Assembly (NCBI GenBank): GCA_017620115.1
Contig: JAFZRB010000116.1
Location: 1-9,048 of the forward strand
Length of the DNA stretch: 9,048 nt
DNA from: Clostridia bacterium
GTDB lineage: Bacteria > Bacillota > Clostridia > Christensenellales > Aristaeellaceae
Direction of reading: 5' to 3'
The translations under genes and the position numbers were made by a program. This document shows, in pieces, positions 1 to 7,566 of this stretch (position 1 is its first letter; each line of letters starts with the position of its first letter). The notes under the pieces were generated by a model, which saw only the letters and a list, made by a program, of their open reading frames with translations, was not told the DNA's origin and did not search any database.

Positions 1-722
1 ACATCCCGGAAAAAGGGCACCGACACGATGGGCCCGTTCTTGAAGCAGATGTCCTCCCAGCCGGAGGCGTAGTCGAAGGCGAACTGCCCCAACAGCTGAT
101 CCAGGGAATGCTCAACCAGCTGACAGCAGGTCTCCACCATGTCCTCCACCATGTCGGGATAATCATAACAGGCATAGGCCAGCCCCTCGAAGGTCAGCAT
201 GTCCCGCACCTTGCCGATCATGGAGCCGCAGCTGACGCCCAGCGGGTAATCGCGGTCGTCGGGGTGGCGGGCCTTCAGCGCCGCCACGTCGATCGTCCGG
301 CCGGGGGCGTTGATGTCAAAGTGTTCCTCCTTCACGCGCTTCCAGTCCTCCGGCGTGGTCACGGAGGATTTCAGATAGTGCGGAATGGTGTCCCTGCCCG
401 AGGCCAGCACCTCCGCCATCAGCCCGTCCGCATTGATGAGCACGATCTTGTTGTCGTGGCGTCCCACCTCCTTCTCCTCGAAGGGCGGGCACATCCAGTT
501 GGCGCCGCCGATCTGTTCGATCCTGTCGAAGCTGAAGAACGCGTCGGCCTCGGCGTTGCTGGTAATGCCGTTTTCATAGAACAGCGGCCAGAGCTGGAAG
601 TTTTCCTTCCAGTAGCCAAATTCCATATTGAAGCAGCGATCCACGCTCTGATAGTGCATTTGCCTGTTGAAGCGCTCGCGATCCGTCATGCTCCCCGCCC
701 AGGGCTTGCGGATTGGATTCAT
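1..722 (-). CDS. URO-D-fold family protein, not HemE (3' end outside window)
   Basis: The first 240 residues of a uroporphyrinogen decarboxylase-superfamily protein are present; the C-terminus lies beyond the left edge. The start is ATG at 722, preceded by a clear AAAGGAG site seven bases upstream. An internal Met12 begins the more family-typical MTDRERF, but its ribosome site would be too close. Residues 222-231 read WEDICFKNGP, a motif common in URO-D-like proteins of the methyltransferase (MtaA/CmuA-like) and uncharacterised branches. The N-terminal arginine-rich substrate motif of true HemE (FMRQAGR type) is absent, so tetrapyrrole decarboxylation is unlikely. Substrate and reaction are unknown; methyl transfer is possible by family analogy only. 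It lies 57 bases downstream of a Gfo/Idh/MocA oxidoreductase on the same strand and probably shares its transcript. Family assignment is confident, function is not. Confidence 0.85.
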   Translation of the reverse strand, partial: MNPIRKPWAGSMTDRERFNRQMHYQSVDRCFNMEFGYWKENFQLWPLFYENGITSNAEADAFFSFDRIEQIGGANWMCPPFEEKEVGRHDNKIVLINADGLMAEVLASGRDTIPHYLKSSVTTPEDWKRVKEEHFDINAPGRTIDVAALKARHPDDRDYPLGVSCGSMIGKVRDMLTFEGLAYACYDYPDMVEDMVETCCQLVEHSLDQLLGQFAFDYASGWEDICFKNGPIVSVPFFRD

Positions 723-779
723 ATCTGTCTCCTTTCGGTCGATCATCGATTCACAGCGGCTTGCCCCATTTCCGGCATC

Positions 780-1910
780 TTACAGGCGTATCACCTGCTC
801 GTTCCATGGCATTTTCGGACGGAATCTGGGCATTTCCATGGCGCGGCCCCCGTTTTCCACGGAGAGCTCAGACAAAAGGCCCACCGCCGTCCATTCGGCG
901 GCCTGATACACGTCGATATCCGGTTTCTCTCCTGTGCGCAGGGAATGAAGGAAATCCTCAACCAGGAAGAAATCGCTGCCGAGGTGGCCCGTTTGCTTTT
1001 GCTCCGGCGTGGCGTTCCGATAGCGCTCCGGAAGCAGATCGCTGAATTCCTCGATGTCGTGCCAGCGGGCGTGGGCCGAATCCGGATCCATGGTATCCAG
1101 CCAGACCAAATCCTTCCCGTTATACAGATCCTGCGCCGTCTGATAGACGCCTTTCGTGCCCTGCAGCTGATAACTGGTGTTGTTGTGAGGGCGGTTGGAC
1201 ATGCAGTCCACGCGCAGCCGGATGAGCTTGCCGCTCTCCAGCTGGCACATGGTCACCGTGGTGTCGTCCTGCCTGAGGCCCGTTTCCGGATAATGCCGTC
1301 CGCTGCTGAAAGTGGAGATGGAGGCGATATGGTCTCCCTCAAACCACTGCATCACCGGCCCGATGGAATGGGTGGGATAAAAGCTTCCCCGCTTGCCGAA
1401 CTGCCAGTATTTTCTCCAGGAGGTTTTGCCGTTCGGATAGGTGGTCATAGCCCGGACATTGTGGAGATACTCGCCCTCGCCGTAATACACGGTGCCGAAC
1501 ATGCCCCGCCTCACCATTTCCCGCACCAGCCGGCAATGGGGTATGTAGCAGCAGTTTTCGGCAAACATATAGATTTTGCCGCTCCGCTCCACCGCTTCGC
1601 ACAGCCAGAACAGCTCGTCCATCGTCACGCCCGCCGTGACCTCGCTGAGCACATGCTTCCCGGCCTCCAGGGCCGCGATGCTCTGCGGCACGTGGCACTG
1701 CATGGGCGTAGCCACGACAACCGCGTCTATGTCGCTCTCCAGCATATCGTCGAACACCCGATAGGTGCGCCCGATGCCGTATTTCCTGCTCTGCTCCGCC
1801 AGGAGCGCCTCGTCCAGGTCGCACAGCGCGGCGATTTCCACATCCTCCGCCGCGCGCATGCCCATCACCGTGGACAGCCCGCGCGCTCCCGCGATTCCGA
1901 TCTTTATCAT
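780..1910 (-). CDS. Gfo/Idh/MocA family NAD(P)-dependent oxidoreductase, GH109-like features
   Basis: A 376-residue protein with an N-terminal Rossmann domain (MIKIGIAGARG, residues 1-11) and a C-terminal substrate domain. The reading frame stays open upstream to about 2150, but the extra residues are low-complexity Arg-rich, and a GGGAGG site precedes ATG 1910, which fixes the start. The nucleotide loop is GxxGARG rather than classic GxGxxG. The usual EKP motif after the fifth strand is replaced by SEVTAG (89-94). YPTHSIGPVMQW (178-189), a conserved His181, YQLQGTKGVY (247-256) and the DVYQAAEW segment (333-340) resemble the branch that includes GH109 glycosidases, which use tightly bound NAD in a redox-assisted hydrolysis. 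It may therefore act on a glycoside or sugar derivative; that is inference. It sits 74 bases after the MATE gene and 57 before the URO-D-like gene, consistent with one operon. No signal peptide is seen, so it is cytoplasmic. Confidence 0.92.
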   Translation of the reverse strand: MIKIGIAGARGLSTVMGMRAAEDVEIAALCDLDEALLAEQSRKYGIGRTYRVFDDMLESDIDAVVVATPMQCHVPQSIAALEAGKHVLSEVTAGVTMDELFWLCEAVERSGKIYMFAENCCYIPHCRLVREMVRRGMFGTVYYGEGEYLHNVRAMTTYPNGKTSWRKYWQFGKRGSFYPTHSIGPVMQWFEGDHIASISTFSSGRHYPETGLRQDDTTVTMCQLESGKLIRLRVDCMSNRPHNNTSYQLQGTKGVYQTAQDLYNGKDLVWLDTMDPDSAHARWHDIEEFSDLLPERYRNATPEQKQTGHLGSDFFLVEDFLHSLRTGEKPDIDVYQAAEWTAVGLLSELSVENGGRAMEMPRFRPKMPWNEQVIRL

Positions 1911-1917
1911 TGTGCTT

Positions 1918-1923
1918 CCTCCC
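1918..1923 (-). promoter_or_regulatory. Ribosome binding site fixing the oxidoreductase start
   Basis: On the minus strand GGGAGG lies seven bases before ATG 1910. It selects MIKIGIAG as the true N-terminus over in-frame starts up to about 2150, which would overlap the end of the MATE gene. Confidence 0.75.
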
Positions 1924-1984
1924 TTTTCTGCTTCGGCAAACGGAATAAACCGGAAGGCAAACGAACCTCCCCTGTTGAGCGCCG

Positions 1985-3406
1985 TCAGTCCTTGAGCACC
2001 TTGTGCCTGAGCCAGCGGTCGCCCCTCATACGCACGGGGAAGATGCACGCGCGAACCACCCAGTCGACGAGCATGGCGATCCAGATGCCGACGACGCCCA
2101 TGCCCAGACGCGCGCCGAGCAGCCAGCCGCCGCCGACGCGGAAGACCCACATGACGATCAGCGAAGCGCCCGTGCAGAAGCGCCCGTCTCCGGCGGCGCG
2201 GAACACATTGGGCAGCATGAAGGCGAAATTATGGATGACAGGCTGCGCAATGGTGCTGGACATGACGCAGAGGAAGATGGTGGGGATGATTTCCTCCGGG
2301 GCGTGATAAAAGCGCACCAGCCCGCGGAAGACCAGCAGGATGACCCCAATGCCCAGCGTGTACAGGATGGTATTCAGGATGAAGTAGGATCTGGTCAGTT
2401 CGCGCACGTCCTGTTCGCGGCCGCTGCCGATGCAGATGCCGGTGATGGTGAACATGCCCGTGTTGACGGCGCTGACCAGGATCTGGCTGAGTATCATGAC
2501 GGAGTAAGAGATGTTGTAGGTGGCGATGGCGTAGGTTCCCATGGGCACGATGATCGCCTGCGTCACAACGCGGCCGCCCGTAAAGAACAGCGATTCCGCC
2601 GCGCAGGGCAGGCCCACGCGCAGTATGCTGCGCACGATCGCCGGATTAACGCGGAAGAATTCGCGGAAACGGAAGATGAATTTGCTGTGCGTGCGCTTCA
2701 GGAACAGCCAGAGAATACCCAGATCCATAACGCGGCTGAGCGAGATGGACAGGATCAGCCCGGGGATTCCCAGCTTCAGCACCCTCAGAAACAGCACATT
2801 CAGGGCGACATACTTCCCCGTGGCCACCAGCGTATAGCCGAGGGATGTCTTGCCCTCGCCTATGCCGCGCAGCACGCCGCAGGTGGAGCTGGTGACGCCG
2901 ACGATGGGCAGCGTCAGGGCGGTGCCCAGCATGTAGAGCCGCGCCTTGGTCATCACTTCTTCCTCCGCGGCGCCGAAGAGCAGGCGCAGAAGCGGCGCGT
3001 TGAACAGCGCGATGGCCATGGTGGTCAGTATGGTGAACGACGTCACGGAAGTGACCGCCTGTACGGAGGATTCGTGCAGCTTTTCCGCGTCGTGCCGGCC
3101 GCGGTAGTTGGCGACGATGACGCTTGCGCCGGTGGAAATGCCTGTGTAGAGCACATACAGAAAGCTGTTCAGCGTATCCACCAGACTCACGGCCGACAGC
3201 GACGTGACGCCGGAGGCGCTGATCATGGCCGTGTTCAGCAGGCCGAACAGGTTCGAGAACAGGTGTTCCGCCATAAGCGGCAGCAGGATAGCGAACGCCT
3301 GCTGCCAGGTAATGGCCGGCCGGGTAAAGTGACGGGTCAGGAATTCGTCCACCCGGGCGCCGACCGGTTTCCGGGAAAAGAAAGGCTTTTCTCCCAGGGT
3401 CGCCAT
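1985..3406 (-). CDS. MATE family multidrug/drug-metabolite efflux transporter
   Basis: A 473-residue membrane protein with many hydrophobic segments and the usual MATE length. The two-fold internal symmetry shows in the matching loops GVLRGIGEGKTS (177-188) in the N-lobe and VFRAAGDGRF (401-410) in the C-lobe, both of the R-x-x-G-D/E-G type. Other family features are the N-terminal segment FAILLPLMAEHLFSNLFGLLNTAMI-like helix (about 38-62) and GVVGIWIAM (438-446) near the C-terminus. It should export cationic or small organic compounds in exchange for Na+ or H+; the substrate cannot be read from sequence. The start at 3406 has only a weak site (GAGATGA), while the promoter at 3456-3484 places a short leader of about 40 bases before it. 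The Gfo/Idh oxidoreductase follows after 74 bases. A role exporting a product of the neighbouring enzymes is possible but unsupported. Confidence 0.95.
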   Translation of the reverse strand: MATLGEKPFFSRKPVGARVDEFLTRHFTRPAITWQQAFAILLPLMAEHLFSNLFGLLNTAMISASGVTSLSAVSLVDTLNSFLYVLYTGISTGASVIVANYRGRHDAEKLHESSVQAVTSVTSFTILTTMAIALFNAPLLRLLFGAAEEEVMTKARLYMLGTALTLPIVGVTSSTCGVLRGIGEGKTSLGYTLVATGKYVALNVLFLRVLKLGIPGLILSISLSRVMDLGILWLFLKRTHSKFIFRFREFFRVNPAIVRSILRVGLPCAAESLFFTGGRVVTQAIIVPMGTYAIATYNISYSVMILSQILVSAVNTGMFTITGICIGSGREQDVRELTRSYFILNTILYTLGIGVILLVFRGLVRFYHAPEEIIPTIFLCVMSSTIAQPVIHNFAFMLPNVFRAAGDGRFCTGASLIVMWVFRVGGGWLLGARLGMGVVGIWIAMLVDWVVRACIFPVRMRGDRWLRHKVLKD

Positions 3407-3455
3407 GCGATCATCTCTGTTTCAATTTCGTGTTCATGGAGCGCCGGACACGCCT

Positions 3456-3484
3456 ATTTTACCACGAATGAAGGCGAACTGCAA
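3456..3484 (-). promoter_or_regulatory. Sigma-70-type promoter for the MATE operon
   Basis: On the minus strand TAAAAT (3461 down to 3456) is a five-of-six match to -10 and is preceded by TGG, giving an extended -10. Seventeen bases upstream is TTGCAG (3484-3479), a weak -35 of three matches, as is usual with an extended -10. Transcription would begin near 3449, about 43 bases before ATG 3406. This suggests the MATE gene starts a new transcript separate from the secreted-protein gene upstream. Confidence 0.55.
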
Positions 3485-3528
3485 CCGGAAACCACGCGGA
3501 AAGAGCTGCCCGGAAGATTGACGGAGCG

Positions 3529-3542
3529 GCGCCCGGAGGCGC
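3529..3542 (-). other. GC-rich stem-loop after the secreted-protein gene
   Basis: On the minus strand GCGCC and GGCGC pair around a TCCG tetraloop, starting ten bases after the TAG stop at 3553. No T-run follows, so it is not a standard intrinsic terminator. It could stabilise the 3' end of the mRNA or partly attenuate read-through into the MATE gene. Confidence 0.3.
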
Positions 3543-3552
3543 TCATCCCTCC

Positions 3553-5259
3553 CTATTCGCTCCATTCCAGCCGGAAGCGCACGGTGACGTCGCCGTCTCC
3601 GAAAGCCTTCAACAGGTCTTCTCCCGTCACGCCGTCGATCCGCGCGAGCCGGGTGAAATCCCATGTGTTTCTGTCATAATAGATGGTGATCTGGCTGCCC
3701 TGATACAGGATCACGTCGCCCGGCGATGTGGTGATCGTCTCGTCGTTCCGGGGCAGCGGCCAGGGCAGTGGGCCCACCTTCTCAAAATGGCCGTAATCGC
3801 GCATCTGAACGTCGATGCCGCCGGAGTTCAGCTTCCCGACCAGCGCGTCCGCCGAGGAATTATCCTCCAGGGACGCATAGAACACTGTCCCATTGGCCTC
3901 AACCACAAGGGTGGGCGTGGGACGGACAAAGGCGTCCATATCCTCCACCGTCAGCAGCGTCAGAGCCACATTCAGACTTTCATCCACGGCCGCGCTGTAT
4001 GTATAACACTCGTTTCCCCCGATCGGCGAGCAGCCCATGACAGTCACCGCGGTGCTTCCGGGCCGCAATCCGAAAAACGAAAACACGACCGTGAAAGCGG
4101 CCCCGTCCAGCTCCTCATGGTTCCCGTCGACGTACTGAACGTCGCTGGTATACGAAAGGATGGTCTCATCCCCGATCGAAACGCTGTATTCCGGCCCGCC
4201 GCCGTCGAAGGAAGAAAAGGACAGGGTGTCTGTCCGCCCGCTTTCAGCCGGGCCGATCTTCTCGAATCGCCCCCCGTCGGGCACTTTGACATATGGAAAA
4301 TTGTCGGAATCGGCTTCCAGAAAAACCAGCGCGTCCGGGAGCGGAACGAACGTATTGAAGAAGATCATGCCGTTTTTTTCGGTCATGAAGAGCAGCGGCC
4401 CTTCCACATACCATTCGCCGCCTCCAAGATAGCTGCTGAGAAATCCTTCATAGAAGGAATACGTGCCGTCGTCAAAAAGCGTGATGGTGAAATCGCCCCC
4501 AAAGCCATCGCCTTCGTATTTGTAGACGCCGGCCATATCCGGCTCCCCGTCTTCCGCCGCGGGATCCAGCAGGGACTCGATTTCATCGCACACGTCGTAG
4601 TAATGCTCCGGGAACGCGTTGTCGCCGGTCGCGTGAATCGCGGCCCCATCGGAAAACGCGACGTCCAGGCAGAAGCCTTCGCCGTCCAGCACAAAAGGCG
4701 CGCTTTCCGCGAAACCGTCCCAGGAGAAGAGGTCATAATCCTCGACAATCCTCATGAGTTCATCCACGATGGACGAATCGAGCTTCCGCGAGGGGCCGCC
4801 GTTTCCGCACAGATAGTATTCGTCCTCCAGCATGAACACCTCATAGTTTCGAGAGGGAAGATAGCCGCCGTGCGTGAACCAGAAGCGGCTGAGGGCGCGT
4901 TCGCATCTCAGCGTGACGTTCAGCGCTTCATCCACCGCAACCGTATAGCGCGTGTCGCGCCTTGCCACGATGGCGGAGCCCGAGGAAACGGTCATGCCGG
5001 TGACGCCCGGATTCAGCCCGGTAAAGACATATGTTTCCCTGTAGCCGCATCCTGGCGGTATGGGTTCGCCCTCCGGGCTGTCATAACTGCGCGAAACGCG
5101 AAAGGTTACGACCGAAGGATCATCTATCTCGACGCTGATCTCCGGGCCGCCGCCCTCAAACGAGGAGAAGGTCAGCGTCGCTTCCGTTGAGCCCTCTTCA
5201 GCCAAGGCGCACGTCGCGATGCACACGATCACAATAATGGCCGCAGCAATCCTTTTCAT
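3553..5259 (-). CDS. Secreted mosaic protein with duplicated N-terminal module and C-terminal cyclophilin-like domain
   Basis: A 568-residue exported protein. Residues 1-20 form a type I signal peptide (MKRIAAAIIVIVCIATCALA) with predicted cleavage after ALA; Cys17 is not in a good lipobox. A module of about 90 residues occurs at 28-118 and again at 345-434, each opening TLxFSSFxGGGPE and closing VDExLNVxL. Between them are a domain at about 138-233 (conserved DGxxIxATGxNAFPEHY core) and a beta-rich segment at about 241-336 (GVYKYEG, FTITLFDDGTYSFYEG). The C-terminus (about 449-568) strongly resembles the cyclophilin-like fold family (Cyclophil_like2), with LEDNSSADAL, LPRNDE, PGDVILYQG and TRLARIDG. 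These bacterial domains are not shown to be prolyl isomerases. The start is set by AAGGAG eight bases upstream. It follows the radical SAM gene by 38 bases, probably in the same operon. Its function is unknown; ligand or polymer binding outside the cell is a guess. Confidence 0.85.
   Translation of the reverse strand: MKRIAAAIIVIVCIATCALAEEGSTEATLTFSSFEGGGPEISVEIDDPSVVTFRVSRSYDSPEGEPIPPGCGYRETYVFTGLNPGVTGMTVSSGSAIVARRDTRYTVAVDEALNVTLRCERALSRFWFTHGGYLPSRNYEVFMLEDEYYLCGNGGPSRKLDSSIVDELMRIVEDYDLFSWDGFAESAPFVLDGEGFCLDVAFSDGAAIHATGDNAFPEHYYDVCDEIESLLDPAAEDGEPDMAGVYKYEGDGFGGDFTITLFDDGTYSFYEGFLSSYLGGGEWYVEGPLLFMTEKNGMIFFNTFVPLPDALVFLEADSDNFPYVKVPDGGRFEKIGPAESGRTDTLSFSSFDGGGPEYSVSIGDETILSYTSDVQYVDGNHEELDGAAFTVVFSFFGLRPGSTAVTVMGCSPIGGNECYTYSAAVDESLNVALTLLTVEDMDAFVRPTPTLVVEANGTVFYASLEDNSSADALVGKLNSGGIDVQMRDYGHFEKVGPLPWPLPRNDETITTSPGDVILYQGSQITIYYDRNTWDFTRLARIDGVTGEDLLKAFGDGDVTVRFRLEWSE
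3958..4227 (-). repeat. Second copy of a duplicated protein module
   Basis: This encodes residues 345-434 of the secreted protein. It aligns with residues 28-118: FSSFDGGGPEYSVSI against FSSFEGGGPEISVEI, FGLRPGSTAVTV against TGLNPGVTGMTV, and AAVDESLNVAL against VAVDEALNVTL. DNA identity is much lower than protein similarity, which points to an old duplication. Confidence 0.8.
4906..5178 (-). repeat. First copy of a duplicated protein module
   Basis: This encodes residues 28-118 of the secreted protein, directly after the signal peptide. It is likely an immunoglobulin-like or other beta-sandwich unit, judging by alternating beta-type stretches and a GLxPG turn; the fold is inference. Confidence 0.8.
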
Positions 5260-5267
5260 GGCTTTCT

Positions 5268-5273
5268 CTCCTT
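5268..5273 (-). promoter_or_regulatory. Ribosome binding site fixing the secreted-protein start
   Basis: AAGGAG on the minus strand lies eight bases before ATG 5259, directly ahead of a textbook signal peptide. It excludes the longer in-frame start near 5364, which would overlap the radical SAM gene and bury the signal peptide. Confidence 0.8.
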
Positions 5274-5297
5274 CCGTTTCCGCCAGAGCGCCGGGCG

Positions 5298-6158
5298 TCA
5301 GCAGTTTCCCGTATACACGTATTTCAGCCGTTTCCGCGCCGCGTCCGCCAGGCGATACACGCACGCCACGTCCGTCGCCGGGCGGTCCGTCATGTGAAAG
5401 CGCGGGAAAAAGCGGGAAAGGTGCAGCGGGACATCAGGCCCAACGGCGCGCCCGTCCGCGCTCTTCAACGCCGCCACCCACGCGGCCAGTTTCTGAATCT
5501 CATCCTCGGAATCATTCTCGCCCGGCACGATCAGCGTGGTGAGCTCGATATGGCACCGCTGAACGGCGCGGGCGATAAACGCCTTCGTCATCTCCAGGCT
5601 GCCGCCCAGCACCTCCGTGTAATAGCGCCCGGTGAAGCCCTTGAGATCGATGTTCATGGCGTCGATGTACGGCGCAAGCTCCTCAAGAACGGCTATCTCC
5701 GCGCAGCCGTTGGTAACCATTACGTTTAACAGCCCCGCCTCATGGGCCAGCTTCGCCGTGTCCCGAACGAACTCCCAGCCGATCAGCGGCTCGTTGTAGG
5801 TAAACGCCAGGCCGATATTCCCGCGCGATCTCAGCCAGAGCGCCGTTTTAACCAGCGCTTCGGGCGCGACGGTTTCGGCCAGGTCCGCGAGTCTCATCGC
5901 CTCCGCCGACCACGAGATATCGTGATTCTGGCAGAAGGGGCAGCGCAGGTTGCAGCCGTAGCTGCCCACGGACAGGATCATGCTTCCGGGATGAAAGCGC
6001 CGCAGGGGCTTCTTCTCGATGGGATCCAGCGCCATCGAAGTAACCTTTCCATAGTTCTCCGCCACGATCACACCGCCTGCGCACGTCCGCGCGCCGCAGA
6101 AGCCGCGGCCTCCCTCCGGGATGTCGCAGTGACGGAAGCATACGCCGCATCGCGCCAT
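5298..6158 (-). CDS. amrS: AmmeMemoRadiSam system radical SAM enzyme
   Basis: A 286-residue radical S-adenosylmethionine enzyme. The CxxxCxxC motif that binds the 4Fe-4S cluster is CNLRCPFC (Cys69, Cys73, Cys76). An N-terminal cysteine-rich leader, CGVCFRHC followed by GFCGARTC (Cys4, 7, 11, 21, 26), and the IEKKPLRRFHPGSMILSVGSYGC-type segment are typical of this family, as are TFTYNEP-like FTYNEPLI, VMTNG and MNIDLKGF. The protein ends in YTGNC; many relatives continue into a Cys-containing tail (NTYCPxC), which is missing here. ATG 6158 is chosen over 6197 because GGGAGG lies eight bases upstream and the longer form would overlap the previous gene. The gap to the AMMECR1 fusion gene is 16 bases. 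The system's biochemical role is unresolved; radical modification of an unidentified substrate is the family-level expectation. Confidence 0.93.
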   Translation of the reverse strand: MARCGVCFRHCDIPEGGRGFCGARTCAGGVIVAENYGKVTSMALDPIEKKPLRRFHPGSMILSVGSYGCNLRCPFCQNHDISWSAEAMRLADLAETVAPEALVKTALWLRSRGNIGLAFTYNEPLIGWEFVRDTAKLAHEAGLLNVMVTNGCAEIAVLEELAPYIDAMNIDLKGFTGRYYTEVLGGSLEMTKAFIARAVQRCHIELTTLIVPGENDSEDEIQKLAAWVAALKSADGRAVGPDVPLHLSRFFPRFHMTDRPATDVACVYRLADAARKRLKYVYTGNC

Positions 6159-6166
6159 ATCGTCAT

Positions 6167-6172
6167 CCTCCC
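6167..6172 (-). promoter_or_regulatory. Ribosome binding site fixing the radical SAM gene start
   Basis: GGGAGG on the minus strand sits eight bases before ATG 6158 and just after the TGA of the upstream gene (6175-6177). This favours MARCGVC as the N-terminus and suggests translational coupling. Confidence 0.75.
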
Positions 6173-6174
6173 TA

Positions 6175-7560
6175 TCAGGTATGCCGCACCACTTCAAACC
6201 GCTGCAGCCCGACCTTTTCGTCCGGTCCGATGCCCGCCTTCCGGCGGGCGATGGCCACCTGCTGCGCCACCGTGTCCACGCCCTCCAGGTCGGGCAGCAG
6301 CAGGCCGCGGCGATGCCCCCGGCTCACGATCACGCCATAGCGCTTCACGTCCAGCTCGGCCTCGGAAGCGATGTCCTCCGGCTCTCCCAGCACGTCCACG
6401 TTGATTTCCAGCAGACCGAGCTCGTCGGGCCGGATGGGATCGAACCGCGGATCGCTGGCCGCGGCGCTGACGGCGTTGTGAATGATCTCCTCCGCCAGGC
6501 TGTCCCGCGCAGGCGATATGGTGCCGATGCAGCCCCGCAGCCGTCCCTGCTTATGGATGGACACGAACGCGCCGGCCCGGCAGGCCGTCAGCGCCTCGGG
6601 CAGGCCGTCCGGCACGTCCATCACCCGGCGGCGGCGGACATAGCTCTCCACCGACTGCCATGCCAGCCGAACCCACGCGTCGCACCGCGCCCGCTTTTCG
6701 GAAACCTCCCGCTCCTGCCGCGCCTGCCGGATATCCAGGAACCGGCGGCCGGCGTCCAAACCCACGGGGCGGAAGGCGCAAATGCCGTAGCCAACGCCGG
6801 TTATGTCCTCGTGTGACAGCCGCTTCGCCTCCACCGCCACGCCGTCCAGCGCCCCCGCCATGATGACGAAGGAGCGGTGGCCGCACTCCGCGGCGCGCTC
6901 GCAGAAAGCCTCGTCAAAATCGAACAGCTCGCCGAACGCCGCCCGCCCGCATACGTCCATGACGCGCTCGTCATACCGCGGGCCTTCCGGCGCGTACCCG
7001 TAGGGGCCGTATGTTTGCGTCTTGTGGGAGAGATCGCCGCTGGCGATATAGACCGCCCTGCGGCCGGTCTCCTCCACGGCGCGCTGAACGGCCTGACCCA
7101 GCCGGTAGTGATCCTCCAGCGGCAGGCCCGACAGGCCGACGCGCACCAGCCTGAAGCCGGAGAAAACCTGCCGGATAAAATACAGCGGCACCATCGTGCC
7201 ATGATCCAGTTCCGGCTCGCGCTCGCCGCGCGTACCCGCGGGAAGGTTCATATCAGCCGCCAGGCGGGCGATGGCCCCGACCAGTTCGGCGTCGTATTCT
7301 TCCCTGAATCGCACGCCGGGCGCGCGGAACTGCGAGAAGCTGCCCTCGGCGCGGCTGCCGGGGGAAATGTGGAAGTAGTCCGCGTACATCGTGGCGTGGG
7401 GGCTGGAGATGATGATGGTATCCGGCTTCAGCGCCGCGATATCCCCGGCGACCTGCGCGTAGGCGGCCCGCGTGGCTTCGATCTGCCGCTCGCCGCCCCG
7501 GCCCACCTCGGGCACGATCATCGGAGGATGGGGAACCATGTATGCTGCGATAATGGGCAT
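6175..7560 (-). CDS. amrA: AmmeMemoRadiSam protein: LigB-type dioxygenase-fold domain fused to AMMECR1
   Basis: A 461-residue two-domain protein. Residues 1 to about 265 form a class III extradiol dioxygenase (LigB/Memo superfamily) domain: MVPHPPMIVPEVG (8-20, His11), ISSPHATMYADYFH (51-64, His55), ELDHGTMVPL (117-126), ASGDLSHK (173-180) and AECGHRSFVIMAGAL (223-237). The histidines and acids expected to hold a metal are kept, so catalysis is plausible. Residues about 290-460 form the AMMECR1 domain with its hallmark LRGCIGT (341-347), SAAASDPRF and LEINVDVL. A charged helix (about 271-292) links them. The LigB domain appears to stand in for the separate Memo protein of other systems. ATG 7560 lies six bases after the SDR stop, and its AAAGGA site is inside the SDR coding end, so translation is likely coupled. 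The radical SAM partner follows after 16 bases. The substrate is unknown. Confidence 0.94.
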   Translation of the reverse strand: MPIIAAYMVPHPPMIVPEVGRGGERQIEATRAAYAQVAGDIAALKPDTIIISSPHATMYADYFHISPGSRAEGSFSQFRAPGVRFREEYDAELVGAIARLAADMNLPAGTRGEREPELDHGTMVPLYFIRQVFSGFRLVRVGLSGLPLEDHYRLGQAVQRAVEETGRRAVYIASGDLSHKTQTYGPYGYAPEGPRYDERVMDVCGRAAFGELFDFDEAFCERAAECGHRSFVIMAGALDGVAVEAKRLSHEDITGVGYGICAFRPVGLDAGRRFLDIRQARQEREVSEKRARCDAWVRLAWQSVESYVRRRRVMDVPDGLPEALTACRAGAFVSIHKQGRLRGCIGTISPARDSLAEEIIHNAVSAAASDPRFDPIRPDELGLLEINVDVLGEPEDIASEAELDVKRYGVIVSRGHRRGLLLPDLEGVDTVAQQVAIARRKAGIGPDEKVGLQRFEVVRHT

Positions 7561-7566
7561 ATTCTG

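Noticed and set aside
108..2306. Long plus-strand open frame of 732 codons
   Set aside because: It lies antisense across three well-supported minus-strand genes. Its product is His/Ala/Arg-rich with no recognisable domain, as expected for the shadow frame of GC-rich genes.
2003..3679. Plus-strand open frame of 558 codons antisense to the MATE gene
   Set aside because: The predicted protein is dominated by Ala, Asp, His, Gln and Arg and shows no domain. The opposite strand encodes a clear membrane transporter.
3787..5190. Plus-strand open frame of 467 codons
   Set aside because: It is antisense to the secreted protein, which has a signal peptide, ribosome site and recognisable C-terminal domain. 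No ribosome site or domain supports this frame.
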